Origin: Ruminococcus sp.
GTDB lineage: Bacteria > Bacillota > Clostridia > Oscillospirales > Ruminococcaceae
DNA: 64,000 nt
Assembly (NCBI GenBank): GCA_017475555.1
Contig: JAFVFL010000028.1
Span: 1 to 64,000, forward strand
Direction: 5' to 3'
Below the pieces are notes generated by a model. That model was not told the DNA's origin, made no database searches, and saw nothing but the letters and a program-made list of their open reading frames with translations. Of the stretch, positions 1-8,260 are shown piece by piece. Position 1 is the first letter of the stretch; each line of letters opens with the position of its first letter. Position numbers and translations under genes: made by a program.

Positions 1-402
1 GCCTTTTCTGCAAACAGCAGCATAGCAGACAGTCGATATTTGAAGTAGCCGATCATCAGATTCACATTCGCTCTGTATTGATACTTGCAGTCAGCTTTGC
101 TCAATAACAATTTTCTATTTACAGTGGCAGACATTGCAGCAATACAGTTTAATATGAACATCATGGCATGGTATTCCTGCAAAACAGCGACAGATGACCG
201 CCCTGCAAATTTCTCGATCAACAGCTTGTTTTTTAAAGTATCATAGGCTGTTTCTATACCCCAGCGTAGAAAATAAAGATCAAGGAAATCATTAGTTCTG
301 AATTCTTCTTCAGAAAGATTTGTTATCAGCGTTTCGACTTCACCTGACTTTAGGATCACCCGGACAACACGGACTGAGTATGTATTCATCGTACGTGAAA
401 CA
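1..402 (-). mobile_element. IS4-family transposase, C-terminal fragment (partial)
   Basis: The reverse strand has an open frame of about 134 residues that runs off the left edge of the window. It contains DFLDLYFLRWGIETAYDTLK, which fits the Y-(2)-R-(3)-E-(6)-K signature of IS4-type DDE transposases; the E is the last catalytic acid. It is preceded by RVVRVILKSGEVETLITNL, also typical of the family. The N-terminal two thirds, with the first two catalytic Asp residues, are absent: upstream the sequence runs into a VanZ gene in the opposite direction. No inverted repeat was found at the junction. It is likely a remnant and inactive. Confidence 0.8.
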
Positions 403-768
403 ATGGTGCTGCGCACACCAGAAAATCGGGGAGTTGTTTTGCAGCCGTTCCGAGAGTTTGAAGCGATGATGAGTGGTATGCACTTCTTCTGGTTCAAGCA
501 GATATTTCTGAACGTGCTGCTTTTCGTCCCGCTTGGATTCCTACTGCCGATGATTCATACTCGATTCAGGAATCCCATACTAACTGTGGCAACCGGCTGC
601 GTTTTCTCCTGCTTCATAGAGATAACCCAATACATCACCGGCAGAGGTCTTACCGAAGTTGATGACGTGATAACGAACACAATCGGTGCTGCGGTCGGCG
701 TGGCAATGTATCATATTGTGTCCAAAATCTACCAAGTCTACCAGTATAACAGAGAAAGAACACTATAG
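403..768 (+). pseudogene. VanZ-like membrane protein, N-terminally truncated
   Basis: This 121-codon frame carries the middle and end of a VanZ-like domain: RTPENRGVVLQPF matches the R-x-P-x(n)-L-x-P-F motif that follows the first membrane helix, then come two hydrophobic segments (about residues 33-50 and 60-78) and a TEVDDVITNTIGAAVG block matching the D-x-(I/L)-x-N-x-x-G end motif. The first transmembrane helix is missing. The frame is open for a few codons upstream of the ATG but there enters transposase sequence, and no ribosome binding site is visible. It was probably truncated by the insertion element. VanZ proteins are linked to teicoplanin resistance in enterococci; the role here is unknown. 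Confidence 0.65.
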
Positions 769-909
769 AAACCTCACACCTTGATAGATGTGAATTTGTC
801 AACCTCGTAGATTATTGTGAACACACCCTTAACTCTGCCCACACTCCCTTGCTAAATTACTCCTTTTATGGTGTAATGGAAGCAATAGTAGTCAGGAGAT
901 GTGGTCAAG

Positions 910-1329
910 ATGCATTGTGAAGTTTTATCAAAGATTGTGCTGACAATCATGTTCATAGCGGTCGTCATTGCCGAAGTCTATCTATCTCACCAAAACGGAA
1001 AAGATTCTGGTGCAGCAAGTAAATCTCTATCAACCCGTCTTCATCTCAGTGAAGCCGTGATCCGAACAGGTGTGCATATAATATCTTTCGCAGTAATGAT
1101 GTTTCTTATGCTTCTGGTGTGTAAGGTGTATCAAGTAAGGATGATGACAGCGGTGGTAATTGCTCTGTGGGCGATAATGGATGAAGTGACGAAACCGATG
1201 CTGAAGAACGAACGGCATTGCAGTGTAAAGGATATTGGATTCATGTTTATTACAAGTTTATTGACAAAGGTCTTACCAACAAACACAATATCCTCGCTTG
1301 ACGGCGGGGGCAGGTTTGAAAAGTATTAG
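910..1329 (+). CDS. VanZ-like membrane protein
   Basis: A protein of about 139 residues with a first membrane helix (about residues 8-24), the motif YLSHQNGKDSGAASKSLS (compare S-x-Q-x-G-x-x-S in VanZ-like proteins), a His in RTGVHIISFAVM, a further hydrophobic stretch, and IMDEVTKPMLKNERHCSVKDIGF, which fits the D-E-x(n)-R-x-x-x-x-D block. AGGAG at 894-898 lies 11 nt before ATG 910; a GTG at 901 is too close to it. It is a diverged relative of the truncated VanZ gene upstream. The C-terminus lacks the usual N-x-x-G helix and may be eroded. The function is unknown. Confidence 0.6.
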   Translation: MHCEVLSKIVLTIMFIAVVIAEVYLSHQNGKDSGAASKSLSTRLHLSEAVIRTGVHIISFAVMMFLMLLVCKVYQVRMMTAVVIALWAIMDEVTKPMLKNERHCSVKDIGFMFITSLLTKVLPTNTISSLDGGGRFEKY

Positions 1330-1688
1330 AGTGTCGATAAGCTATTCTTACATTGTTTAACAAAAAGGGAGCATTTCATTTCCACAGTTCTTGTATTACA
1401 ACTAATTATATTAGATTTATTGGAAAAGCAATCGTATAATCGGCAGTTCGGAGAATTAAGCTGCGGAACGGCGATTTGTATAAGAGACTGTTCACGAACA
1501 GAGTTGTATTCAAGATCTACGTTTACAGAATTTGGAGAGTATTATGCCCCATTTCAAGCGAATGTTTTTGCATATCCCGCTTTTGACAATAATGGAGAGC
1601 TTATCGAAATATCTATAAGACATTGACACTCCATGAATTGAAACTAAAGGAGCGGGAGAGCTGTTCTGATGATGAACTTAGTTTAATC
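1330..1688. other. Accessory intergenic stretch with a short orphan reading frame
   Basis: Between the second VanZ gene and the cut amidase there is AT-richer sequence. A plus-strand frame at 1420-1626 (TTG start, 68 codons, ending in ELIEISIRH) has no good ribosome binding site and I do not recognise it. It could be the tail of a degraded gene brought in with this segment. Nothing else can be assigned here. Confidence 0.4.
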
Positions 1689-1868
1689 CTATCCGCCGTG
1701 TCCTGCGTCGAGGATAATAACGGGGGTATCATCAAGTCCGCTGGTAAGAGCGGCTGGGACGGCGTCGTTATCTGCATTTTTGCTCAGTCCTGCGGCAGCA
1801 CCGACGGCTGCCATTACGCAGCCGAATACCACAAGACCGCTTATGATACGTTTTTTTGCGTTATTCAT
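1689..1868 (-). pseudogene. N-acetylmuramoyl-L-alanine amidase (Amidase_3/CwlD-like), truncated at the active site
   Basis: Reading leftward from ATG 1868 (AGAGGTG ribosome binding site 7 nt upstream) the protein starts with a basic stretch and a hydrophobic signal-anchor (KKRIISGLVVFGCVMAAVGA), a short linker, then TPVIILDAGHGG. That is the conserved first strand and zinc-ligand motif (GHGG) of Amidase_3 enzymes, which cleave the bond between muramic acid and the stem peptide. A TAG follows at once, and none of the remaining catalytic domain of about 170 residues is found. The break coincides with the right edge of the accessory segment, so insertion or deletion probably destroyed the gene. 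Confidence 0.75.
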
Positions 1869-1967
1869 ATATCTCACCTCTTGAAATAATATGCGGACAG
1901 GGCAGGGAGTATGCAGCCGGGAAATATTCTCCGTTCCGGGGATTCCGGGAGATTCTTAAAAAAACCC

Positions 1968-1996
1968 TTGACAAAACCCGGTCAATGCTGTATAAT
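1968..1996 (+). promoter_or_regulatory. Sigma-A promoter of the CNNM/CorC gene
   Basis: A perfect TTGACA (1968-1973) and perfect TATAAT (1991-1996) are separated by 17 bp. Transcription would start near 2003, about 210 nt before the coding region, leaving a long leader. Confidence 0.85.
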
Positions 1997-2004
1997 AAAT
2001 GGAC

Positions 2005-2182
2005 ACAGGACGATATACCGGCAATAACCGGATATGTCAATTTCTTCCTGCTACGGAGGTGCGGTAAGAGCATGGACAGTGCCGAAAACGGCAGCAGCCC
2101 CAGTAGATCGCCATTTACAGTCCATAGAAATATCCGTATATCAGGGCATGGTCTCCGCAGAGTGCGGCGGACTGTGCCTTTT
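2005..2182 (+). promoter_or_regulatory. Structured leader with terminator (attenuator/riboswitch candidate)
   Basis: The leader contains a first hairpin around 2009-2038 (CCGG-caataa-CCGG core with flanking pairs), a long-range pair ATGGAC/GTCCAT enclosing a CCG-aaaa-CGG hairpin (about 2072-2126), and then GGCATGGTC/GACTGTGCC with a CCGC/GCGG inner stem (2145-2178) followed by TTTT, an intrinsic terminator. The terminator ends before the ribosome binding site at 2201. This arrangement suggests premature termination controlled by a ligand or ion. I compared it by eye with remembered M-box and yybP-ykoY consensus elements and saw no convincing match. Confidence 0.55.
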
Positions 2183-2214
2183 CGTGATTGCACGGGCTTC
2201 GGAGGGCTATCATC

Positions 2215-3561
2215 ATGACAGGACAAATAATGATCCAGCTTGTACTGCTTTTTTTAACGGCAGTTTTGTCACTCACACAGGCAGCAGTGCTCGCAATGAG
2301 CGGCTCACGGCTCGAAAGGCTCGAAAATGACAGCAGAAAGAGTGCAAGGCGGCTCAGGAGACTTGCCGCAGAGCCTGCAAGGCTGCTCTCCTCGATGAGG
2401 GCGGCTATAGTCAGTCTCGGTCTGCTCAGTGCTGCACTCGCTTCATATCACTTTACAGACCGGCTTGCACCGGTATTACGTCTTACAGGGCTCCCGGAAA
2501 GGGTAGCTGTGTACGTATCAGCGGTCATCATCACCCTCGTCCTCATGCTTCTATACATAATCACTGCGGAGCTTGTTCCGAAGAGTATAGCCGCAAGGGA
2601 TCCGGAAAAAACGGCTCTCCGGCTTTCCGGCACAGCTGCGGCAGCGGCAGTCCTCTTCGCTCCTGCGGCATGGCTCGCAAGGGTGCTGTCCGGCGGGATA
2701 CTGCGGCTTCTGGGTATCGACCCGGCTGCGGCGGACGATACCGTGACCGAGGAGGAGATAATCATGATGTCCGATGCAGGTGCGGAGAACGGCACCATTG
2801 ACGAGGACGAGAGCAGGATAATCAAGAACGTTTTCGCCTTTGACGATATGACCGCCGGGCAGATATGCACCCACAGGACGGACGTTTCCGTGCTCTGGAG
2901 CGGTGAGGATATCGCAGTGTGGGAGGAGACTATCCACCGCACGAGACATTCAGCGTTTCCGGTGTGCAGCGAGAGAGTTGACAACGTTATAGGAGTTCTT
3001 GATGCGAAGGACTACTTCCGGCTTGATGACAAGAGCCTTGAAAATATCATGAAGGAGGCTGTGAGAGAGCCGTATTTCGTACATGAGAACATGAAGGCTG
3101 ACAGGCTTTTTGCACAGATGAAGAAAAAGGGTGCAGACCATTTTGCTGTCGTTGTTGATGAATACGGCGGAATGTGCGGCATAGTCACGGTCACTGATCT
3201 CGTTGAGGAGCTTGTCGGGGAATTTGATGATGATGAGCTTGAAGAGACAGAGCCGGAGTTTGAGAGCATTTCGGAGGGAGTGTGGCTCATTCCCGGTATA
3301 ACCTCGCTTGATGAGGTGACGGAGCAGCTTGATATAAGGCTGCCGGATGAAAAGAGCGGATTTGACACGTTCGGGGGATATGTCATTGCGGAGCTTGGTG
3401 AGATACCAAAGGACGGCACACAGACTGTCCTTGAGGCGGACGGTATGAGCATAGAGATACTTGATATACACAGCCACAGGATAGGGCTATGCCGGGTAAC
3501 GCTGACTGCACAGACCGCTCCTGAGGGCGGAGAGGAGGAAGCAGTTGCAGAAAAGCATTGA
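2215..3561 (+). CDS. CNNM/CorC-HlyC family membrane transporter with CBS pair
   Basis: This 448-residue protein has an N-terminal CNNM (DUF21) membrane domain (about residues 1-180) with several helices and the ELVPKSIAARDP motif of the family, two CBS domains (about 200-320, including a FPVCSERVDNVIGVLDAKD stretch) and a C-terminal CorC_HlyC domain (about 345-430, DEKSGFDTFGGYV). Family members act in Mg2+ or other cation export and homeostasis; the old name hemolysin is misleading. The start is ATG 2215 because GGAGGG at 2201-2206 is well placed; an upstream TTG lies before that site. The gene sits behind its own promoter and an attenuator-like leader, which suggests ion-responsive control. 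miaA overlaps its 3' end. Confidence 0.88.
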   Translation: MTGQIMIQLVLLFLTAVLSLTQAAVLAMSGSRLERLENDSRKSARRLRRLAAEPARLLSSMRAAIVSLGLLSAALASYHFTDRLAPVLRLTGLPERVAVYVSAVIITLVLMLLYIITAELVPKSIAARDPEKTALRLSGTAAAAAVLFAPAAWLARVLSGGILRLLGIDPAAADDTVTEEEIIMMSDAGAENGTIDEDESRIIKNVFAFDDMTAGQICTHRTDVSVLWSGEDIAVWEETIHRTRHSAFPVCSERVDNVIGVLDAKDYFRLDDKSLENIMKEAVREPYFVHENMKADRLFAQMKKKGADHFAVVVDEYGGMCGIVTVTDLVEELVGEFDDDELEETEPEFESISEGVWLIPGITSLDEVTEQLDIRLPDEKSGFDTFGGYVIAELGEIPKDGTQTVLEADGMSIEILDIHSHRIGLCRVTLTAQTAPEGGEEEAVAEKH

Positions 3562-4531
3562 AAAGCCGTTCGTGCTTGCTGTCGCAGGGCCTACAGCGTC
3601 CGGCAAGACATGGCTCGGCGTGGAGCTTGCGAAAAAATACGGCGGAGAGGTGGTTTCTGCCGATTCCATGCAGATATACAAGGGCATGGACATAGCCTCC
3701 GCAAAGCCTACTGAGGAGGAAATGCAGGGCATACCGCATCATCTTATAGATATACTTGACCGGGGAGTGAGCTTTTCGGCGGCGGATTACGTAAGGCTTG
3801 CGAAGGAGGCGATAGAGGATATCCTTTCAAGGGGGAGACTTCCCATAATCGTCGGCGGTACGGGGCTTTACATCGACTCGCTGCTGAGGAACGTGCATTT
3901 TTCGCCGGTCGGGAGCGACCCTGAGTACCGGAGCAGGCTCTATGAGCGGATAAGGACTGAGGGGAACGGTGCGGTGTACCGGGAGCTTGAGCAGCTTGAC
4001 CCGGCGGCTGCTGAGAAGATACATATGAACAATATAGTCCGCCTTGTCCGGGCGATGGAGGTCATACACGTGAGCGGCAGACCGTTCAGCGAGCTGAAGG
4101 CAGAGAGCCTGCGTGAAGCCTCGCCCTACGATTCGCTGATAATAGGGCTGAACGCCGCCGACCGCAGCCTGCTGTATGACAGGATAGACCAGCGTGTTGA
4201 CGAAATGGTGCAGAGGGGGCTTGTTGAGGAAGCCAGGCAGCTGTGGAAGTCCGGCGAGCTTGACAGGTACGGCACTGTCAGCTGCGGCGAGGTGAGGACG
4301 TCTGCAAACGCTATCGGCTGCAAGGAGCTTGTCCCGTACTTTGAGGGCACAGCTTCACTCGGTGACTGCATAGCGTCGATAAAGCAGGAGACACGGCATT
4401 ACGCCAAGCGTCAGCTGACATGGTTTAAGCGGAATGAATATATCCGCTGGGTCATTATCGGAGATTTTAGTAAAAAGAATGAAATTTTAGAAAAATCTGT
4501 AAATGCTATAGAAATCTACAAAAATATGTGA
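3545..4531 (+). CDS. miaA: tRNA dimethylallyltransferase MiaA
   Basis: MiaA transfers a dimethylallyl group to N6 of A37 in tRNAs that read UNN codons; MiaB, encoded at 56599-57969 here, then adds the methylthio group. The 328-residue protein has the P-loop AGPTASGKT near residue 14, VVSADSMQIYKGMDI (catalytic Asp and substrate contacts), the AKPT/PHHLID motif, and VGGTGLYIDSL. The C-terminus ends KRQLTWFKRN, as in the family. It starts at TTG 3545, with GGAGG 7 nt upstream, and overlaps the CNNM gene by 17 bp, so the two are probably cotranscribed. hfq follows, the common miaA-hfq order. Confidence 0.95.
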   Translation: MQKSIEKPFVLAVAGPTASGKTWLGVELAKKYGGEVVSADSMQIYKGMDIASAKPTEEEMQGIPHHLIDILDRGVSFSAADYVRLAKEAIEDILSRGRLPIIVGGTGLYIDSLLRNVHFSPVGSDPEYRSRLYERIRTEGNGAVYRELEQLDPAAAEKIHMNNIVRLVRAMEVIHVSGRPFSELKAESLREASPYDSLIIGLNAADRSLLYDRIDQRVDEMVQRGLVEEARQLWKSGELDRYGTVSCGEVRTSANAIGCKELVPYFEGTASLGDCIASIKQETRHYAKRQLTWFKRNEYIRWVIIGDFSKKNEILEKSVNAIEIYKNM

Positions 4532-4537
4532 TATAAT
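4529..4537 (+). promoter_or_regulatory. Extended -10 promoter upstream of hfq
   Basis: TGaTATAAT at 4529-4537 overlaps the miaA stop codon. No good -35 box stands 17 bp upstream, but the TG extension can compensate. It would give hfq its own transcript with a leader of about 100 nt that is very AT-rich. Confidence 0.6.
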
Positions 4538-4644
4538 GTATTGTGTATATTTGTACGCTGTTGTTTTGCGGCGATATATACGGTTGTATATATAGATATA
4601 CATATTTTGTTTTATTTTTAATTTTTTCAGAACGGAGAATGTGT

Positions 4645-4884
4645 ATGAACAAGTCGATCAATCTACAGGACGTTTTCCTTAACCAGTGCAGAAAGGAAAG
4701 GATACTCGTCACCATAATCCTTACCAACGGATTCCAGTTCAAGGGCGTGGTAAAGGGCTTCGACAGCTACGTTGCGATATTTGACTGCGACGGAAAGCAG
4801 CAGCTCGTCTACAAGCACGCTATCTCTACTATAATACCTGCACGCTCAGTTTCTATCCTCGACGCTGCTGACAAGGCAGAATAA
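4645..4884 (+). CDS. hfq: RNA chaperone Hfq
   Basis: Hfq forms a ring-shaped hexamer that binds small RNAs and A/U-rich mRNA sites. The 79-residue protein has the Sm1 motif ([37 protein letters not shown], with Q and D at RNA-binding positions) and the Sm2 motif YKHAISTI, close to the Y-K-H-A-I/V-S-T consensus. It starts at ATG 4645; GGAG at 4634-4637 favours it over the in-frame ATG at 4639. Its presence supports the existence of regulatory small RNAs in this organism, such as the two array RNAs described below. Confidence 0.96.
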   Translation: MNKSINLQDVFLNQCRKERILVTIILTNGFQFKGVVKGFDSYVAIFDCDGKQQLVYKHAISTIIPARSVSILDAADKAE

Positions 4885-4896
4885 GGAGAGAGAAAT

Positions 4897-6222
4897 ATGG
4901 GGGTGCGTTCCGGTTCGCCCTCTGCGAAAAAGCAGCCTGACCGGAAAAGCCGCTCAAAAAAGCGGTTTGATATAGATTCGGCTGCAAAGCTGATAAGAAA
5001 CCTCGTTATACTGCTGTTCGCTGTCGTTTTCCTCAGCGTGCTCTATAACCGCAGGAACAAGGAGTACGAAACGACTACCGCCCTCATGTCGGAGGCGGTC
5101 GCTTCAAAGGAGTTCAAGGGCGTGTTCATAAGGGACGAGGAGGTCATACCCTTTTCCGGGGACGGTGTCCTCAGCTACAGCGTCCCGGACGGCGGAAAGC
5201 TCGGCAGCGGCTCTGTCATCGCAAGGGTGTTCCCCGATGATACCCAGCCGGCAATAGATGAGGAGGTGCAGCGGCTCGAAAGACAGCTCGCTGTGCTGAA
5301 AAAGATACAGAACCCCGGTACGCTCCAGTCTGCTCAGCCGGCAAGCCTCTCCGAGGGCATAGGTGCGGGCTTCCGCAGCCTGCTCTATGACCGGGATATG
5401 AAGAACTATACCGCTGTTGACGAGGAGATGGACAGCCTCCTTGTGCAGATGAGCACATACCAGGTGATAACCGACGAGACCGACGGCTTTGAGCAGGAGC
5501 TTGCCGATATTCAGAATAAGCTTGCCGAGCTTGACAGTATGTCCGTAAAGCCGACGGATATCCTCATCGCCGACAGGTCGGCTTACTTCGTTAGCAGCTG
5601 CGACGGCTATGAGACAAGGCTCACTCCGGATTCCGTTTCAGAGCTTACTGCGGCGGATATCGACAGCATCGGCGACGACGGTGCTCCCGGCTCAGAGGAT
5701 ATAGTCTCCGCCGGAAAGCTGATAGACGGCTACAGCTGGCAGCTTGCCGGAGTTATCGACAATTCCCGGCATACATACGCTATCGGCGAGAGCATAGGGC
5801 TTCGTTTCCAGTCCTCTGCCGATATCTACAGTGCGGTGATAACCGATATCCGTGACGAGGGCGACCCGTCAAGGAGCGTATTCATCATGCAGAGCAGCGA
5901 GTTCAACTCAGCACTTGTACAGCACCGGGCAGAGACTACAGAGCTTATCAAGGACGATTTCAAGGGGCTCAGGGTACCGAGGGACGCTATACGCTTCCGC
6001 CCCGGCGAGATAGAGGAAAAAGACCCCGATACCGGAGAGGTGACAAAGAGGGAGTCCAATCTCAAGGGCGTATATGTCGTAAAGGGCGATAAGATAGAAT
6101 TCAAGCAGATAGACGTTATCTATGAGGGCAGCGACTATGTGCTCTCAAGAGTGCGGGAGGACGACAGCGAGTACCTTGCACTCTATGACGATATACTCAT
6201 GGAAGGTGTTGATACTGATTGA
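4897..6222 (+). CDS. HlyD-like membrane-anchored protein of the division cluster
   Basis: This 441-residue protein has a very basic cytoplasmic N-terminus (about residues 1-30), one membrane helix (about 33-50), a lipoyl/barrel-sandwich-like half motif (GVFIRDEEVIPFSGDGVLSYSVPDG..LGSGSVIARVF, about 73-110), a helical region that probably forms a coiled-coil hairpin (120-210), and a beta-rich C-terminal domain with a second barrel strand set (GLRVPRDAIRF). The layout resembles HlyD/periplasmic adaptor proteins. Similar genes sit before yggS-sepF in other Clostridia, as I recall. No transporter partner is adjacent. The role is unknown; the position suggests the cell envelope at division. It overlaps yggS by 4 bp. 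Confidence 0.7.
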   Translation: MGVRSGSPSAKKQPDRKSRSKKRFDIDSAAKLIRNLVILLFAVVFLSVLYNRRNKEYETTTALMSEAVASKEFKGVFIRDEEVIPFSGDGVLSYSVPDGGKLGSGSVIARVFPDDTQPAIDEEVQRLERQLAVLKKIQNPGTLQSAQPASLSEGIGAGFRSLLYDRDMKNYTAVDEEMDSLLVQMSTYQVITDETDGFEQELADIQNKLAELDSMSVKPTDILIADRSAYFVSSCDGYETRLTPDSVSELTAADIDSIGDDGAPGSEDIVSAGKLIDGYSWQLAGVIDNSRHTYAIGESIGLRFQSSADIYSAVITDIRDEGDPSRSVFIMQSSEFNSALVQHRAETTELIKDDFKGLRVPRDAIRFRPGEIEEKDPDTGEVTKRESNLKGVYVVKGDKIEFKQIDVIYEGSDYVLSRVREDDSEYLALYDDILMEGVDTD

Positions 6223-6932
6223 TACCGGACGGCTACAGCTACAGCCAGATAAAGGAAAATCTCCGCATAATATGCGAAAACGTTTCCGAAAGCTATGACA
6301 AGTACAGAAATGACGATACGAAAATTGACATAATGGCGGTCACGAAGACTGTTCCGGCTGAGGTGGTCAACTGGGTGTTTGACTTCGGTCTTGACCTTCT
6401 CGGAGAGAACAGGGTGCAGGAGTACCAGTCAAAAAAGGACGATTACAGAAAGCTCTCCGGCTTCGGCACGCCGCCGAGGATACACTTCATCGGACATTTG
6501 CAGACGAACAAGGTGAAGTACATCATAAATGATATGGATATGATACAGTCCGTTGACAGCCTGCGGCTCGGTCAGGAGATAGACCGCCTCGCCCGTGCGA
6601 ATGATAAGGTCATGGACATACTCTGCGAGGTGAATATCGGCGGTGAGGATTCAAAGAACGGCGTCTCCCCCGGCAGCCTCCCGGAGCTTCTTGAGCAGCT
6701 CTCTGAGCTGGAAAATATCCGTATCCGGGGGCTTATGACGATACCTCCCCCGTCTGACAGCGATATATACCTCGGCAGGATGGGCGAGCTTTTCGCCGGG
6801 TATAAGGAGCTTTACAGCATGGACACGCTGTCTATGGGAATGACACATGATTATGCGGCAGCAGTTCGCTGCGGCTCAACACTTATAAGGATAGGCACGG
6901 GACTTTTCGGAGCACGTGACTACAGCAGATGA
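6219..6932 (+). CDS. yggS: PLP homeostasis protein YggS/YlmE
   Basis: This is a single-domain, alanine-racemase-like TIM barrel that binds pyridoxal phosphate and affects vitamin B6 and amino-acid homeostasis. The 237 residues show the PLP lysine in IMAVTKTVPAE (K43), GENRVQE, HFIGHLQTNK, GLMTIPPP and a C-terminal MGMTHDYAAAVRCGSTLIRIGTGLFG, which is the phosphate-binding end. It starts at TTG 6219 inside the previous stop codon (TTGA), which suggests translational coupling; the GGAAGG upstream is somewhat far. It belongs to the ylm division cluster. Confidence 0.93.
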   Translation: MIPDGYSYSQIKENLRIICENVSESYDKYRNDDTKIDIMAVTKTVPAEVVNWVFDFGLDLLGENRVQEYQSKKDDYRKLSGFGTPPRIHFIGHLQTNKVKYIINDMDMIQSVDSLRLGQEIDRLARANDKVMDILCEVNIGGEDSKNGVSPGSLPELLEQLSELENIRIRGLMTIPPPSDSDIYLGRMGELFAGYKELYSMDTLSMGMTHDYAAAVRCGSTLIRIGTGLFGARDYSR

Positions 6933-6969
6933 TTATACCGCAGCACTGCGGAGATTGGAGAGATCGAGC

Positions 6970-7485
6970 ATGAAAATTTTCGACAATATCAAGGAATTCT
7001 TTTTTGCAGCTGAGGACGAGGAGAATGATATCCCTGAGTCTCCTGCAAGAAGTGAGCGTATCGTAAGAGAGGAGCGTGCGGCTTACACTGAGGCAGCGGC
7101 AGCAGCGGCTGCTGCAAATGCTGCACCGGCAGCAGCTCCGGAATATAACGACCGTCCTGTAAACGGCGAGAAAAGAGGTAATAAGGTAGTGAATATCCAG
7201 ACAACAGCACAGCTCCAGGTAGTCCTCGTAAAGCCCTCTGCATTTACAGACGCAAAGCAGATAGCTGACCACCTTATAGCTAAGAAGACAGTAGTCCTCA
7301 ATCTTGAAACAGCTTCTCCTGAGAACAAGAGAAGGATAATCGACTTCCTTGTGGGCGTTGCATACGCTAACGGCGGAAGCCTCAAGCCGGTGGCTAACCT
7401 CACCTACATCATCACCCCTTACAACGTTGACTTCATCGGTGAGGATCTTGTAGGCGAGCTGGAGAACAACGGCGTATTCATCTGA
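6970..7485 (+). CDS. sepF: Cell division protein SepF
   Basis: SepF links FtsZ filaments to the membrane in Gram-positive bacteria. The 171-residue protein starts MKIFDNIKEFFF, an amphipathic membrane-binding helix, followed by an acidic and Ala-rich flexible linker (residues about 15-65) and the globular SepF domain (about 75-165, VVNIQTTAQLQVVLVKPSAF..DAKQIADHLIAKKTVVLNLE..RRIIDFLVGVAYANGGSL). ATG 6970 is chosen because GGAGAG at 6957-6962 is well spaced and because the membrane helix must be N-terminal. It is followed directly by ylmH. Confidence 0.94.
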   Translation: MKIFDNIKEFFFAAEDEENDIPESPARSERIVREERAAYTEAAAAAAAANAAPAAAPEYNDRPVNGEKRGNKVVNIQTTAQLQVVLVKPSAFTDAKQIADHLIAKKTVVLNLETASPENKRRIIDFLVGVAYANGGSLKPVANLTYIITPYNVDFIGEDLVGELENNGVFI

Positions 7486-7492
7486 GCGGGAA

Positions 7493-8248
7493 ATGCCGGA
7501 GGACAGGCTTTTTGCCGCAAGGCTGAGCGATATGGCAGAGCGGAGCGGAAGGACAGGCTCGTGTGTTTATTCGCACTTTTTCGACGAGGGTCAGTGTGCC
7601 GCTGCTGAGCGGCAGCTGCCGCATGAGCTTCCGCCCGGAATACTGTACAGGCTCTGGGGAGGATTCCCGGAGGCAAGGAGAAAAATGCTTGCGGTGTACC
7701 CGGATTATCTTGAGGAGAGCGTGCAGGAGGAGTACCCGATGACCTGTCTGACCTTTACATACCGTAAGGAGGACAGCCTCACGCACAGGGACTTTCTCGG
7801 CTCGTTCATGGGGGCACAGCTCAAGCGCGAAACTATCGGCGATATCGTTGCGGGAGAGGGAAGAGCTCAGGCTCTTGTCACAGATACCGCCGCTTCTCTC
7901 CTGCTCTCGTCGGTCACAAAGATCGGAAGAACAGGAGTAAAGATCACTGACACGCAGCCATTCGATATGGAGGTAAGGCAGGAGTTCAGGCTCATTTCCG
8001 GAACAGTCGCATCCGTGCGGCTCGATTCCCTGACGGCACTTGCGGCGAATATAAGCCGTGAAAAGGCGGCAGGGCTTATCCGTTCCGAAAAAGTCGAGGT
8101 GAACCACCTCCCGGCAGCTTCTGTTTCTATGGAGCTGAATGAGGGGGATATATTGTCAATAAGAGGCTTCGGGAGATTTATATTCTCCGGCAGCGGCAGT
8201 GAGACCCGCAGGGGCAGGATCCATGTAGAGCTAAAGAAATATATTTAG
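7493..8248 (+). CDS. ylmH: YlmH-family RNA-binding protein (S4 domain)
   Basis: The 251-residue protein has the YlmH N-terminal domain (about 1-170, with the conserved EYPMTCLTFTYRKEDSLTHRDFLGSFMGAQLKRETIGDI) and a C-terminal S4 RNA-binding domain (about 180-240, RLDSLTALAANISREKAAGLIRSEKVEVN). YlmH homologues bind the ribosome, and a quality-control role with stalled nascent chains has been reported in Bacillus. The start ATG 7493 lies 7 nt after sepF. The gene sits between sepF and divIVA as in many Firmicutes. Confidence 0.92.
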   Translation: MPEDRLFAARLSDMAERSGRTGSCVYSHFFDEGQCAAAERQLPHELPPGILYRLWGGFPEARRKMLAVYPDYLEESVQEEYPMTCLTFTYRKEDSLTHRDFLGSFMGAQLKRETIGDIVAGEGRAQALVTDTAASLLLSSVTKIGRTGVKITDTQPFDMEVRQEFRLISGTVASVRLDSLTALAANISREKAAGLIRSEKVEVNHLPAASVSMELNEGDILSIRGFGRFIFSGSGSETRRGRIHVELKKYI

Positions 8249-8260
8249 AGAGGTGCAATT

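Noticed and set aside
1623..1889. 88-codon plus-strand frame
   Set aside because: It overlaps the amidase fragment in antisense and has no recognisable content.
1892..1920. GGGCAGGGAGTATG as a yybP-ykoY manganese riboswitch fragment
   Set aside because: It lies upstream of the promoter at 1968 and so would not be in the leader; the other conserved parts are missing.
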